Source: a virus | Reading direction: 5' to 3' (one strand) | DNA: 51,757 nucleotides | Virus record (IMG/VR): IMGVR_UViG_3300009695_000007 | Location: 1 to 51,757 of that record | Part shown: positions 1 to 7,917 of the stretch, piece after piece | Position numbering within the stretch: the first letter of the stretch is position 1 | Layout: the number at the start of each line of letters is the position of its first letter | The notes under the pieces: model-generated | The model's input: only the letters and a program-made list of their open reading frames with translations | Databases searched by the model: none | What the model was told of the DNA's origin: nothing | Translations under genes and position numbers: made by a program

Positions 1-759
1 TAACTTATAACTTCTTTCAATTTCTCCTAGTTTCTTTACTGCTAAAGAAAGATTATACAATGCCCATTCTAATTCTGAACAAATTTCATTACCATATACA
101 GTATAATCTATTTCATATAAACTCTTTAAATATTCCTCAGACAATTTAACTGCTGTTATATAATCTTTTTTAAATTGCGTTACTCTTATTTTCTCTCTTG
201 ATTTTTGATGTATTTTAAATATTTCTAAGTTTCCTAAACCATTGTAATCAATATTAATAGAATTACAATAATCTTTAATTTCTAAAAATGAATTTTCTAT
301 TTGCTCATCTATTTCAACATCTATAATATTATATTTAATTTTGAAACTAATTAATTTCTTAATACTCTTTAACATATAATCTAATTTTTCTTTCTGTGTA
401 ATACTTAATTCATTATTTTTACCTTCAATTTGTTTTACTATTGTTCTTATTACTAAATCCATGAGTTGACGTTTTGCAAATCCTACTTTTTTAAATAAAT
501 CTTTCTTACTTATTGTTTGTACTTGACCACATAACACTACAGATTCATGCAAGAGTCCACTTTCAGCTCCTATCGGTATATTTGTAATGTTGCTCTTTAA
601 AGTGCTTGTCACAGGGCAAACATTAACCAAAGTAGTACTATTATTAGATTTCTTACAACTTATAATTAATACTGGATGAATACCTTTTAAAACGTTTCCT
701 TCATCTCCTGATAAATTAGCCATCCATATGTCAGATCTTCTTATTATAATTTCACTCAT
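1..759 (-). CDS. MazF/PemK-like protein with long C-terminal extension (partial at window edge)
   Basis: The frame is open from an ATG at 759 to the window edge, so at least 253 residues are present and the C-terminus is missing. An AGGAGGTG ribosome site lies just upstream. The first ~115 residues look like the MazF/PemK toxin fold: an early 'RRSDIWMANL' strand, 'HPVLIISCKKSN', 'VNVCPVTSTLKS' and 'GQVQTISKKDLFKKVG' match the family's conserved blocks. MazF proteins are ribosome-independent endoribonucleases, usually ~110 residues. Here more than 130 further residues, helical and charged, follow. No MazE-like antitoxin is obvious immediately upstream. It is the last gene of the leftward operon. 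The fold is fairly secure; whether it is an active RNase or a solitary regulator is open. Confidence 0.7.
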   Translation of the reverse strand, partial: MSEIIIRRSDIWMANLSGDEGNVLKGIHPVLIISCKKSNNSTTLVNVCPVTSTLKSNITNIPIGAESGLLHESVVLCGQVQTISKKDLFKKVGFAKRQLMDLVIRTIVKQIEGKNNELSITQKEKLDYMLKSIKKLISFKIKYNIIDVEIDEQIENSFLEIKDYCNSINIDYNGLGNLEIFKIHQKSREKIRVTQFKKDYITAVKLSEEYLKSLYEIDYTVYGNEICSELEWALYNLSLAVKKLGEIERSYKL

Positions 760-822
760 TATTCGCACCTCCTTTTTATTGTTAAGTTAAGAATAGCACA
801 CATTTGCTACTCTCTTTTTATA

Positions 823-1056
823 TTAGAATCTTTCTGTACTATCTGTTATAAGCTCTCTAGCTACGTTTCTATGCATCTTAATTATTGTGCTATGGTCATT
901 GCCTTTTGCATCTATGTCAATATCTATGCTTAGTGTAAACTCGTCTGGCTCATCATCTATACGATTAAGTATTGCATAATGTTGATATTGTTTATTTGCG
1001 CCTAACTTCTTAAAATTACTCTCATAGTTTGTAGCAGTTAAAAAATCTATTATCAT
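823..1056 (-). CDS. Hypothetical protein, 77 aa
   Basis: The start is an ATG at 1056, preceded on the minus strand by a strong GGGGAGG site. It encodes a soluble acidic protein with an Asp-rich middle ('DIDIDAKGNDHS') and a basic C-terminal third. I see no membrane segment, Cys pair or recognisable motif. It lies between the MazF-like gene and a 34-codon gene in a tightly packed run, so it is probably co-transcribed. Function unknown. Confidence 0.6.
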   Translation of the reverse strand: MIIDFLTATNYESNFKKLGANKQYQHYAILNRIDDEPDEFTLSIDIDIDAKGNDHSTIIKMHRNVARELITDSTERF

Positions 1057-1135
1057 AGTTTCATATCCTCCCCAGGATATACCCCCAACTTTAATAATTT
1101 AAATGAAGCCAGAGGTAATTTATTTTTTATTCTTC

Positions 1136-1240
1136 CTATTCCTCGACTTCTTGTTCTTCTTGAATTTCTATTAATTTCTTATTAGCTTTTCTTCTTTTTT
1201 CCTCTTCCATCATAGCTATAAATCCTACGTCCATTTCCAT
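1136..1240 (-). CDS. Hypothetical short acidic/basic peptide, 34 aa
   Basis: A short ORF with an ATG at 1240 behind an AAAGGAAGTG ribosome site at good spacing. The product has a hydrophobic start (MEMDVGFIAMM) followed by a helix of alternating Glu, Arg and Lys. It resembles small phage-encoded helical peptides. The ribosome site and operon position are the main support. Function unknown. Confidence 0.45.
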   Translation of the reverse strand: MEMDVGFIAMMEEEKRRKANKKLIEIQEEQEVEE

Positions 1241-1448
1241 ATAATCACTTCCTTTAATTTGTTTGTAAATTATTACAGACGTGTTGAAATTATAAGATAT
1301 TGCTTTATATATCCCATATTATACAATATACGTTTTAATTAAATAATAGTTTCAATTAAAGTAAATAAAATACTTATAATTTAACAACCCTCTATAATTT
1401 CTAGAGTAAGTTTTTAAATACTATAAAATCGTGTTTTTATTGGATATT

Positions 1449-1628
1449 TTAAATTAAATCATTTCTATTTCCTTTTAATATTTCCATTGCTAATTTAATT
1501 TGAGAAGTTTTTTCTTGATCCATATTAAAACATAATGTGTCTTCTTGGTATAATGCTTCTTCTAGTTCATGAATTGCATTGTTAATTCTCGTTCCACTTT
1601 CTATATGGGCAATTACTGGATGCCACAT
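1449..1628 (-). CDS. Hypothetical protein, 59 aa
   Basis: ATG at 1628 with a GAGGTG ribosome site lying inside the end of the upstream gene. The stop codon of that gene (1629-1631) directly abuts this start, so the pair is almost certainly translationally coupled. The protein is soluble and predicted helical ('NNAIHELEEALYQED'). No known family recognised. Confidence 0.6.
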   Translation of the reverse strand: MWHPVIAHIESGTRINNAIHELEEALYQEDTLCFNMDQEKTSQIKLAMEILKGNRNDLI

Positions 1629-1859
1629 TTAATACACCTCTTTCAGATTATTATAATTTATTATATAGTCAATTTGCTTTAGTATAAATTTATCATTTAA
1701 ATATTTACTTCTTTCCTTTTTAAGAATCTTTTTTAAGTCATGTTTCTTTTTATCCGATGGAATAGCTTCAATTATCTTAGCAGAGCATAACCATTTTATC
1801 TTATCTACTAATATACTATCCTTAAATTCTTCCTCGGTAATATCTTTATAATCATTCAT
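1629..1859 (-). CDS. Hypothetical protein, 76 aa
   Basis: ATG at 1859 with an AAGAGGTG site upstream. The product is Lys/Ile-rich and mostly helical with a very basic centre ('DKKKHDLKKILKKERSK'), which could contact nucleic acid or an acidic partner. It abuts the 59-aa gene without a gap. No family recognised. Confidence 0.6.
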   Translation of the reverse strand: MNDYKDITEEEFKDSILVDKIKWLCSAKIIEAIPSDKKKHDLKKILKKERSKYLNDKFILKQIDYIINYNNLKEVY

Positions 1860-1877
1860 TTAATTACACCTCTTTTA

Positions 1878-2081
1878 TTATTTTGCTTCTATGACAAAAA
1901 CTTTGCTGTCAATATCTTTGTCTATAATTATTTTGTCAAGTCCTAGAGCTTTTAATACGTTTGTAAATTCTTCAAGTTCTGTATTATCTATTCTACATAT
2001 TCCATAAAAAATGAAAGTACAAAGACTACCATAACATTTCTCTTTAGCATAATATAATTTCCTAGTTGATAAATTCTCCAT
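1878..2081 (-). CDS. Hypothetical protein, 67 aa
   Basis: ATG at 2081 behind a GGAGGTTTATTC-type site. The product has a compact beta/alpha look with two Cys residues near the middle ('KCYGSLCTFIFYGICRID') and an Asp/Ile-rich C-terminal half. No signal peptide or full membrane segment. Unrecognised; part of the leftward operon. Confidence 0.55.
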   Translation of the reverse strand: MENLSTRKLYYAKEKCYGSLCTFIFYGICRIDNTELEEFTNVLKALGLDKIIIDKDIDSKVFVIEAK

Positions 2082-2107
2082 GAATAAACCTCCATAATAA
2101 ATTATTA

Positions 2108-2260
2108 TTACATTGTTAATGAATTATCGTCCCACCATTCCAGAGTTGATTCTTCTACTTCACATAATTTTATAAAAAATTCTTTTACAGACATACTGCT
2201 ATTATGTTTCATTGTAGTGTATTTGTTAAGCTTTTTTAGTTTCCTGTTTTTTCTTTTCAT
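2108..2260 (-). CDS. Hypothetical protein, 50 aa
   Basis: A short gene with ATG at 2260 and an AAGGATGTG ribosome site. The N-terminus is strongly basic (MKRKNRKLKKLNKY) and the C-terminal half acidic, ending with tandem Trp and Asp (EWWDD). Such bipolar charge is common in phage regulators and anti-host peptides, but no family is recognised. Confidence 0.55.
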   Translation of the reverse strand: MKRKNRKLKKLNKYTTMKHNSSMSVKEFFIKLCEVEESTLEWWDDNSLTM

Positions 2261-2401
2261 TTATTCACATCCTTAAAGTATTGTTTAGTTATTATGTATT
2301 ATAACAAGCTTATAACGTCCCAGGATGATTTGAATTACTTCTTAGGGATAATTACAAGCTTGTTATTAATTAAGCTCTTAGACTCTACTAGAATTAGGTT
2401 T

Positions 2402-2581
2402 TTATTTTGTTACATACCATGCTACAAATTTATTCTCTTTTCCGTCTTGACTACTCCAAGGAGTATAATGTGCCTTGTGATATTTTTTAATATAACTATT
2501 CAAATTTTCAATATCACAAAATCTTTTTGCTTGTTCTTCCATATCAAAGAATTCAAATGTGCTTTTATATCTTTGTGCCAT
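2402..2581 (-). CDS. Conserved small phage-type protein, 59 aa
   Basis: ATG at 2581 with a TAGGAGGAAT ribosome site. The opening 'MAQRYKSTFEFFDMEEQA' and the later 'KKYHKAHYTPWSSQDG' resemble a small hypothetical protein I associate with Firmicute phages and mobile elements; that recollection is not verified here. The rest is aromatic-rich and ends 'KFVAWYVTK'. No catalytic motif is visible. Function unknown. Confidence 0.65.
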   Translation of the reverse strand: MAQRYKSTFEFFDMEEQAKRFCDIENLNSYIKKYHKAHYTPWSSQDGKENKFVAWYVTK

Positions 2582-2629
2582 AATTATATATTCCTCCTAA
2601 AATTTTAATAGAATCTTTATTTTATGCTA

Positions 2630-2797
2630 TTATCTTAATCTTTCTATAGTGAAGTTAATTCCATTACCGTAACCATTAAATTTAATAGAAGTTCCTGGAA
2701 TTAATTTATTAATTGAATTTCCTAAAATTCTTTTAGCTTCTGTTAATGTTAAATTTTCAGGAGATGTAAAACCAATTAAATTGAATTTTCTATTCAT
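2630..2797 (-). CDS. Hypothetical protein, 55 aa
   Basis: ATG at 2797 behind TAGGAGGAATT. That ribosome site also contains the stop of the upstream 91-aa gene, so the two are coupled. The sequence is basic with a Gly/Asn turn region ('KFNGYGNGINF'). Probably a small beta-rich protein; no family recognised. Confidence 0.55.
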   Translation of the reverse strand: MNRKFNLIGFTSPENLTLTEAKRILGNSINKLIPGTSIKFNGYGNGINFTIERLR

Positions 2798-2799
2798 TA

Positions 2800-3075
2800 C
2801 TAAATTCCTCCTAGAATAAAGTTTTTACAATAATTATATTGATCTGCAAATACTACTTTATAATTCTTATTGTTTATAGCTGCATTATATATGCTTTGTA
2901 CTTCTTTCATTGTTTCCATAATAGCGGGTACTTCAATTATAAGGCTATTATCTAACTGATATATATTACATAGCTTAGAGTCTTTTAAGGCCTTAATACC
3001 TTTTAAATTCTTATTTACTAACATGTGCCAGTGTGCCTCTTTACTATTAAAACTATTACATAATACATTTATCAT
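2800..3075 (-). CDS. Hypothetical protein, 91 aa
   Basis: ATG at 3075 with an AAGGATGTG site. Soluble, with mixed helices and strands and four Cys residues spread along the chain (Cys6, and three later), not arranged as a zinc site. It sits immediately downstream of a repeated hairpin leader (3095-3170), so it opens a sub-operon whose expression may be set by that leader. Function unknown. Confidence 0.6.
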   Translation of the reverse strand: MINVLCNSFNSKEAHWHMLVNKNLKGIKALKDSKLCNIYQLDNSLIIEVPAIMETMKEVQSIYNAAINNKNYKVVFADQYNYCKNFILGGI

Positions 3076-3094
3076 TATTTACACATCCTTTTTA

Positions 3095-3170
3095 TTAATA
3101 GCATTTAAATGCTTTACATAGCACACTAATATTATTATTATTTATTTGTTAATGTGCTAGTTAAAAAATT
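3095..3170 (-). repeat. Intergenic hairpin leader, family B copy 1
   Basis: One of three related leaders (others at 4205-4285 and 7215-7300). A stem is formed by 3120-3129 with 3149-3158 (AGCACAcTAA against TTAaTGTGCT). Its loop holds a version of the 17-bp word read on the minus strand (3133-3149). A perfect GCATTTAAATGC palindrome and the ribosome site of the 91-aa gene follow. The stem sequence differs between copies but pairing is kept. Confidence 0.6.
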
Positions 3171-3172
3171 TC

Positions 3173-4192
3173 TTATGCTACATTATTTATTATATATGAC
3201 AAGTGAGTTTTAGCTTCTTTTAATGTTTTTATAGTTCTTGTAGTTACATTTAATTCATTCCCTAATTTATTGTATATTCTCCAGTATCCCCAATTTTTAA
3301 ATAAGAAATACTCTTCATTGTAGCTATATCCTTTTATTTCACTTCTTGGATTACTAAATATATTTTCTACAGCACTTGGATCAAATTCTCTACTAATTTT
3401 AGTCAGCAATACTTCAGTAACATTTTTTAAAGTCTCTTCTATTTCAATTTTTACAATTTGTGCGTTCTCATGTTTAATTTGATATTTAAAGTTTTTAATC
3501 TTTGCATTGTATTCATCTATTAATATTGATAATTGATGTTGCATATTAGAAAGTTGATCTTGTTTCTTATTATATCTACTTACATTCATATTTCCACGCC
3601 CTGTTACCATCCATGAAGGATTATTACCCTTTTGAGTTAATACTTTTATATATTGATTACTATAATTTTTCTTGAAGCTCTGGAGAATAGTTTTAGCTTT
3701 ATATTCTATATAATTATTACATCCTAAATTCTTTAATTCTGCTATATCATTGTTAGCACTTTGTAGTAGTTCTTGTAGCTGATGTTGATGATCTATAGGT
3801 GTATTTCTAAAAAATGCATTACTATTTTCATTATCACTTAATTGCTTTGATACTAAATATGACTCTATATCATTTATATCTATTTCAGGATATGTTGCAT
3901 TTGATTTTTCTATTTGCTCTTCCTGTTTAATTATCTTATTTTCTGCTACTTCTTCATGAGTTAATATTTCCCCATTGCATCCACCATTTACAAAACCTAA
4001 TTTTTCAGCAAAATTAATTATTTTATAATGGCCACTTTTAGTTCTACTTACCCACGCTTGAGATTTTCCAGAAAATAAGCATATACTTTTTAATTCTGCT
4101 TTAGTAACTCCGTCTAGTGCTGCGTATTCTTCTTTACTAAAATGTAATTCAATTCTTGAAGTTTCATTATTTAATACATATTCTTTATTCAT
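3173..4192 (-). CDS. Hypothetical protein with central coiled coil, 339 aa
   Basis: The largest gene of the left arm. The ATG at 4192 is preferred because the AAAAAGGTGG ribosome site lies 9 bases ahead; a GTG upstream falls inside that site. The N-terminal ~60 residues include 'GVTKAELKSICLFSGKSQAWVSR', which could be a small DNA-binding or wing-like unit. Residues ~125-240 are Gln/Asn/Lys-rich and helical, with a conserved-looking 'PSWMVTGRGNMNVSRYNKK' stretch. The C-terminus is mixed. I cannot assign a family. It lies between two copies of the family-B hairpin leader. Confidence 0.6.
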   Translation of the reverse strand: MNKEYVLNNETSRIELHFSKEEYAALDGVTKAELKSICLFSGKSQAWVSRTKSGHYKIINFAEKLGFVNGGCNGEILTHEEVAENKIIKQEEQIEKSNATYPEIDINDIESYLVSKQLSDNENSNAFFRNTPIDHQHQLQELLQSANNDIAELKNLGCNNYIEYKAKTILQSFKKNYSNQYIKVLTQKGNNPSWMVTGRGNMNVSRYNKKQDQLSNMQHQLSILIDEYNAKIKNFKYQIKHENAQIVKIEIEETLKNVTEVLLTKISREFDPSAVENIFSNPRSEIKGYSYNEEYFLFKNWGYWRIYNKLGNELNVTTRTIKTLKEAKTHLSYIINNVA

Positions 4193-4204
4193 TATTAAAA
4201 CCAC

Positions 4205-4285
4205 CTTTTTAATTTTAACAATATATTTAATATTGCTTTACATTGCACACTAGAATTATTATTAAGTTCTTAATGTGCAAGTTAA
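4205..4285 (-). repeat. Intergenic hairpin leader, family B copy 2
   Basis: Same architecture as the copy at 3095-3170. GCACAcTA at 4245-4252 pairs with TAaTGTGC at 4271-4278 around a loop carrying a weak 17-bp word on the minus strand. A short near-palindrome (GCAATATTAAATATATTG) follows, then an AAAAAGGTGG ribosome site. It leads into the 339-aa gene. Confidence 0.55.
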
Positions 4286-4290
4286 AACAT

Positions 4291-4695
4291 TTAAATATTT
4301 ATAAGTTCATGCTCATAACAAGTTATAATCATATTTTGTGCATCACAGTAACCTAATCCATAGATAGATAATTTTTTTATAACGTCTTCAAAATCACTTG
4401 TATTGACTCTTTTAGCTCTTTTAATTCTTTCTATTCCTAATTTAATCCAGCCTAATTTCTCAGATTCTCTTTGTTCTTTGTAGTCTATTTCAACCCCTAA
4501 ATATTTACGATGTTTTAATTCTTTCATGCAGTCATTAACTGATTTATAACCCATTTCATAAACTGTAGTTTTATAATCTGTAAATGTATACCCTATATTT
4601 TTATCCTGGAAATATGAATTAAATTCTCCAGTTTCTAAATTAAAGATCCTTATTTCATTATAATTATTTGCTTCTTGTTTAAATGCTTTTATCAT
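4291..4695 (-). CDS. Hypothetical protein, 134 aa
   Basis: ATG at 4695 with an AAAAAGGTGGCTG site. Starts 'MIKAFKQEANNYNEIRIFN' and continues as a soluble, basic alpha/beta protein ('ERIKRAKRVNTSDFEDVI'). Two Cys near the C-terminus ('GYCDAQNMIITCYEHE') are not a clear metal site. No family recognised. Expression may be linked to the leader downstream of it. Confidence 0.6.
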   Translation of the reverse strand: MIKAFKQEANNYNEIRIFNLETGEFNSYFQDKNIGYTFTDYKTTVYEMGYKSVNDCMKELKHRKYLGVEIDYKEQRESEKLGWIKLGIERIKRAKRVNTSDFEDVIKKLSIYGLGYCDAQNMIITCYEHELINI

Positions 4696-4771
4696 TATTA
4701 ATCAGCCACCTTTTTATTAAATTATTATATAATTATTATACACTAATTTTCTTTAAATATACAAGTATTAT

Positions 4772-4924
4772 TTAGTTGTTAATAAATAAATTTTGTGTCT
4801 TTAGTAACATTTTATCTAATATGTTTAATTCAATTTGTTTCATCGTGTCTATTTTAGTCTCCTGGTTTATTTTGTCAACCTCTTTATTAAATGTGTTAAT
4901 AGATTTTTTAATTAAATTTATCAT
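4772..4924 (-). CDS. Hypothetical helical peptide, 50 aa
   Basis: ATG at 4924 behind AAAGGAGCG. The peptide is Lys/Asn/Ile-rich and almost wholly helical. Its last codons and stop (AACAACTAA) are part of a copy of the 17-bp word (ACAACTAAATAATACTT, minus strand, 4763-4779), so the word and the gene end are superimposed. Function unknown. Confidence 0.5.
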   Translation of the reverse strand: MINLIKKSINTFNKEVDKINQETKIDTMKQIELNILDKMLLKTQNLFINN

Positions 4925-4944
4925 TGTTTAACGCTCCTTTAAGA

Positions 4945-5052
4945 TTATTTTAATATGTTAGGTAGTAATATACATAAAATGATATATGCTGTTGCTAAGC
5001 TTGTAATGGATGCTATTAATTCAAAGTAAAAAGATTTTATTAATTTATTCAC
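4945..5052 (-). CDS. Predicted single-span membrane peptide, 35 aa
   Basis: GTG start at 5052, seven bases after AAAGGAGC. After a short basic N-terminus (MNKLIKSF) there is one hydrophobic segment (about residues 12-31, 'LIASITSLATAYIILCILL'). Likely a small membrane peptide. No family recognised; the ribosome site and clean hydrophobic profile are the support. Confidence 0.5.
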   Translation of the reverse strand: MNKLIKSFYFELIASITSLATAYIILCILLPNILK

Positions 5053-5084
5053 TGTGTGTGCTCCTTTAGTTTATTATTGAATTG

Positions 5085-5414
5085 TTATATAAATTCATAG
5101 TATGGTGCTTTAATTGTGTTAACTGTTCTCATAATATCGTTCCATGTTGTTTTTCTTCCCTCTTTACTTATAATTATTCTCATACGCATACTAATTGAAA
5201 ATCTTGGCTTTATTCTTTTATCTGTTTTACAGTAATATAATCCACTGTAATCTCTTGTATCACTTTCCTCAATATTTACATTATTTAATAGTAATAATTT
5301 TTCTTTCAATTCTATTAACATATTATCTAGTTGTGTAATTCTTATTTGTTTATCCTCTTCTTTAATTTCTGGAACGTCTTCACCTAAACACCATTCAAAT
5401 CTTAATCTTTTCAT
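5085..5414 (-). CDS. Hypothetical protein, 109 aa
   Basis: ATG at 5414 behind AAAGGAGCGTG. Contains a coiled-coil-like middle ('DNMLIELKEKLLLLNNVNIEE') followed by a basic, probably beta-rich C-terminal half ('KPRFSISMRMRIIISKEGRK'). Soluble, no Cys motif of note. Unrecognised. Confidence 0.6.
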   Translation of the reverse strand: MKRLRFEWCLGEDVPEIKEEDKQIRITQLDNMLIELKEKLLLLNNVNIEESDTRDYSGLYYCKTDKRIKPRFSISMRMRIIISKEGRKTTWNDIMRTVNTIKAPYYEFI

Positions 5415-5465
5415 TTATTACACGCTCCTTTTTATATTTATTATTTGTCTAATAAAAGGTTACTT

Positions 5466-5642
5466 TTATATGGTTATTAATTCTTCTTTAAATATTGTGT
5501 ACTCACTACCGTCATGAGTCTCTATTTCATATGTGTTATCATATTCTACTAATATTTTAATCTCTGTGTTATTGTACTTGTTTAAGTCTATCTCATAGCT
5601 ATTATTACTATTTATATTCTTTAAATTTAATATACCTCTCAT
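5466..5642 (-). CDS. Hypothetical protein, 58 aa
   Basis: ATG at 5642 with a GAGGAGTTG ribosome site. Asn-rich start, then acidic alternating residues suggesting beta strands ('EIKILVEYDNTYEIETHDG'). No motif. It shares the same style of ribosome site and spacing as the next two genes, so they are likely one unit. Confidence 0.55.
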   Translation of the reverse strand: MRGILNLKNINSNNSYEIDLNKYNNTEIKILVEYDNTYEIETHDGSEYTIFKEELITI

Positions 5643-5708
5643 TATTAATACAACTCCTCATATTTTATTATTATTTGTATCTTATAAAAGAATGTTTTTA
5701 TATTAGTG

Positions 5709-5933
5709 TTAATAATTTTTATATACTCTATATTTAGGACTATCTTTAAAAGATCCTCTTGATAAAATTATAGCTTGTTTGTTTGCATCCTCTTCATTTT
5801 CATAATATTTATTGAATCTTAAACCATTAATACAATAATCATCATGTGACATAACATATTCTTTACTCTTTATAACAACAACTTTTATTTCTCCTATTGC
5901 TTCAATCCCAACAAAATATAATTCTTTTAACAT
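5709..5933 (-). CDS. Hypothetical protein, 74 aa
   Basis: ATG at 5933 is chosen because a GGGAG ribosome site ends 9 bases upstream; an earlier in-frame TTG lies inside the site. The start overlaps the stop of the upstream gene by one base (TAATG), indicating coupled translation. The product is soluble, with strand-like N-terminus and acidic helix ('YYENEEDANKQAIILSRG'). Unrecognised. Confidence 0.55.
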   Translation of the reverse strand: MLKELYFVGIEAIGEIKVVVIKSKEYVMSHDDYCINGLRFNKYYENEEDANKQAIILSRGSFKDSPKYRVYKNY

Positions 5934-6247
5934 TATATACAACTCCCATCTAAGTTAATATTATTCATGATACTTATATAGTGTGGCTCTTTATAGTCTC
6001 TTATAGCTTGCTTAATCATTGTTATATGTGATTCTATATTTGTTATGGCTCTATCAGTGAATAGAAGTCTATTTCTTTCTATATTTACACGTATTAAATA
6101 TATATCGTCTTGAGAATTTCTAAAAGATTCTTGAAGTATATCTATAGTTTTATTTCTTAAAGCCGATTCTTTTATATTTTGTTGCAAGTCTAATAGGTTG
6201 CTTTTTAATTCGATGTTTAATCCTTTTAATGTAGAATTTTTATACAT
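5933..6247 (-). CDS. Hypothetical helical protein, 104 aa
   Basis: ATG at 6247 behind GAGGAGTTG; an in-frame TTG inside the site is less likely. Strongly helical throughout, with Leu-rich N-terminal half ('LNIELKSNLLDLQQNIKE'), perhaps a small coiled-coil bundle. Coupled to the 74-aa gene by a one-base overlap. No family recognised. Confidence 0.55.
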   Translation of the reverse strand: MYKNSTLKGLNIELKSNLLDLQQNIKESALRNKTIDILQESFRNSQDDIYLIRVNIERNRLLFTDRAITNIESHITMIKQAIRDYKEPHYISIMNNINLDGSCI

Positions 6248-6276
6248 GATATACAACTCCTCTTTATAATATTATT

Positions 6277-6340
6277 AGCTTTTAAAAGCTTTATTAAGAG
6301 TATAATTTATGTTGTCTTATACTCTTTAAAAACTTTTTAA
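6277..6340 (-). repeat. Intergenic hairpin leader, family A copy 1
   Basis: A perfect 14-bp palindrome AGCTTTTAAAAGCT (6277-6290) lies next to a 10-bp stem (AAGAGTATAA 6296-6305 with TTATACTCTT 6317-6326), then a shared AAAAACTTTTTA tail. The copy at 8053-8116 has the same layout but a different stem sequence, so pairing is conserved while bases change. Confidence 0.6.
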
Positions 6341-6344
6341 ATTA

Positions 6345-6644
6345 TTATTCAATAGTCAAATTAATTTCTCTTTGTCCGTCCCATATAGTGCATTTATTTT
6401 GATAGAATCTAAAGTCTAAAGATACTTTATTGTTATAACCATAATTTTCACATACAATTTTATTATTTCTCATATCAAGTCTAATTTTCTCCAGTGGTAT
6501 ACTAATATTAGTTATTACCTTAATTTTATCTTGAGTATATTGTATACATAATTCTCTTTGTTCCTTTTTAGTCATCTTGTCATTGTCTCTAGCCTCTTCA
6601 TAGAATCTTAAGTATTGTTTAAGTTCTCTTAATTCATTTATCAT
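6345..6644 (-). CDS. Hypothetical protein, 99 aa
   Basis: ATG at 6644 directly abuts the stop of the upstream 184-aa gene (6645), implying coupling. The N-terminal half is a charged helix ('EARDNDKMTKKEQRELC'); the C-terminal half reads as beta strands ending 'CTIWDGQREINLTIE'. Soluble. No family recognised. Confidence 0.6.
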   Translation of the reverse strand: MINELRELKQYLRFYEEARDNDKMTKKEQRELCIQYTQDKIKVITNISIPLEKIRLDMRNNKIVCENYGYNNKVSLDFRFYQNKCTIWDGQREINLTIE

Positions 6645-7199
6645 TTATGCTACCTCCAATTGACTAATTAAATAATCTTTAATTTCTATTCTATTACCAT
6701 CTACATTAACGAATTCTAAAGCTAGTATTATACCTTGTATTTCCATACCATATTCACTAATAACATTGATTATATTTAAATTAGTATCTTTATTAACTGA
6801 CAAGTAAACGTCTTTAAATATTTCTAAGTACTCAGTTTTAACCATTAATAATCTTAATTCTTTAGTTTTTAATACTGTGTATGATTCTTTGTTATAATTA
6901 CAAGTTATACCACTATTTAATAAAGCTTCACTATCACTATAAGTTGAGGATAGTTTATTAAATATATCCATTATTTTATCATCTTTAACACAGTTATGAT
7001 TACACATAAAATTATCATCTAAGTGGCTAAAGTAGCCTTGTAAAAATTTTAGTAAACTTGAGATCTTTTTATCACTACCATTATTTTTAAATAATAATTG
7101 ATTCTTTACAGAATAGTATTTATTAATCATCATGTCGGTATCTTGAATTCTTATGTCGTGTTTTCTTATTAGTGATTGAATATTAGATATCTTTAACAT
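6645..7199 (-). CDS. Hypothetical protein, 184 aa
   Basis: ATG at 7199 behind AAAAAGGTGGTAAAA. A mainly helical soluble protein with two Cys/His clusters ('FMCNHNCVKDD' around residue 70 and a Cys near residue 98) that might bind metal. Downstream of family-B leader copy 3 and immediately upstream of the 99-aa gene. Unrecognised. Confidence 0.6.
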   Translation of the reverse strand: MLKISNIQSLIRKHDIRIQDTDMMINKYYSVKNQLLFKNNGSDKKISSLLKFLQGYFSHLDDNFMCNHNCVKDDKIMDIFNKLSSTYSDSEALLNSGITCNYNKESYTVLKTKELRLLMVKTEYLEIFKDVYLSVNKDTNLNIINVISEYGMEIQGIILALEFVNVDGNRIEIKDYLISQLEVA

Positions 7200-7214
7200 A
7201 TTATTTTTACCACC

Positions 7215-7300
7215 TTTTTAATCTTAGTAATATTTAATATTACTTTATAAAACACACTAATTATTATTTAATTGTTGTAGTGTGCTTTAAAAATATTTAA
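7215..7300 (-). repeat. Intergenic hairpin leader, family B copy 3, with exact 17-bp word
   Basis: CACACTA (7253-7259) pairs with TAGTGTG (7278-7284). The loop carries a perfect minus-strand ACAATTAAATAATAATT (7259-7275). A GTAATATTAAATATTAC palindrome and the AAGGTGG ribosome site of the 184-aa gene follow. The cleanest of the three family-B leaders. Confidence 0.65.
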
Positions 7301-7304
7301 ATAT

Positions 7305-7745
7305 TTAATTTGTTCTATAGATATAATAATTTCCTTGTTCTTGTTCTTCTCCATCATAAGATGATATAAAATGTCCTCTACCGTCACACATAATTGCATC
7401 TTTTATAAAGTCATTTATTCTTATTATACTTTTTATTGAGTCGTTACCATCTTCATATTTTTCTTGAGCAATATCAATTATGTTTTCTACTATTTCCTCA
7501 TCCATATTATTAAATCTTGAATTTAAATTACTCATTATAAAATTTTTATTAAATGCCCATAAAGATTCTTTTATATAGTTCTTAGCTTGTTTCGTAGCTT
7601 CTAAATCAGTTAATACCATATATTCACCATTACCACATATAAATGTATTGTTGTCATATTCTATAGTTTTTATATCCTCTTTTTCTACCTCTAAAAATAA
7701 TTTTAATGCATTGATTCTTTTATAATTTATATTTGTATTTGTCAT
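7305..7745 (-). CDS. Hypothetical protein, 146 aa
   Basis: ATG at 7745 with AAGGATGTG upstream. Soluble and acidic. The first third looks like beta strands ('YDNNTFICGNGEYMVLTD'), then helices. There is no recognisable catalytic motif. The leaderless upstream gap (7746-7917) carries a one-mismatch minus-strand copy of the 17-bp word at 7824-7840. Unrecognised. Confidence 0.6.
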   Translation of the reverse strand: MTNTNINYKRINALKLFLEVEKEDIKTIEYDNNTFICGNGEYMVLTDLEATKQAKNYIKESLWAFNKNFIMSNLNSRFNNMDEEIVENIIDIAQEKYEDGNDSIKSIIRINDFIKDAIMCDGRGHFISSYDGEEQEQGNYYIYRTN

Positions 7746-7917
7746 TATTAATACACATCCTTTTTATTTTATTATTATAATTTAAAAAATCAAGGTACAA
7801 TTTATATATACCCTCATTTTAATAATTATTATGTAATTGTTTAAAGTGATCTATATTAGTTATAAATCACTTTATATTATCATTCACTATTATGATATTT
7901 TAACATTGTATTCACTC

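Noticed and set aside
2294-2608. A 104-codon plus-strand reading frame
   Set aside because: It lies opposite the 59-aa minus-strand gene at 2402-2581, which has a strong ribosome site and a plausible protein sequence. The plus frame is Phe/Ile/Cys-rich and lacks a ribosome site.
7880-7906. Eight-codon minus-strand ATG frame behind AGGAGTG
   Set aside because: Too short to separate from chance in AT-rich DNA, and not followed by a gene it could regulate in a clear way.
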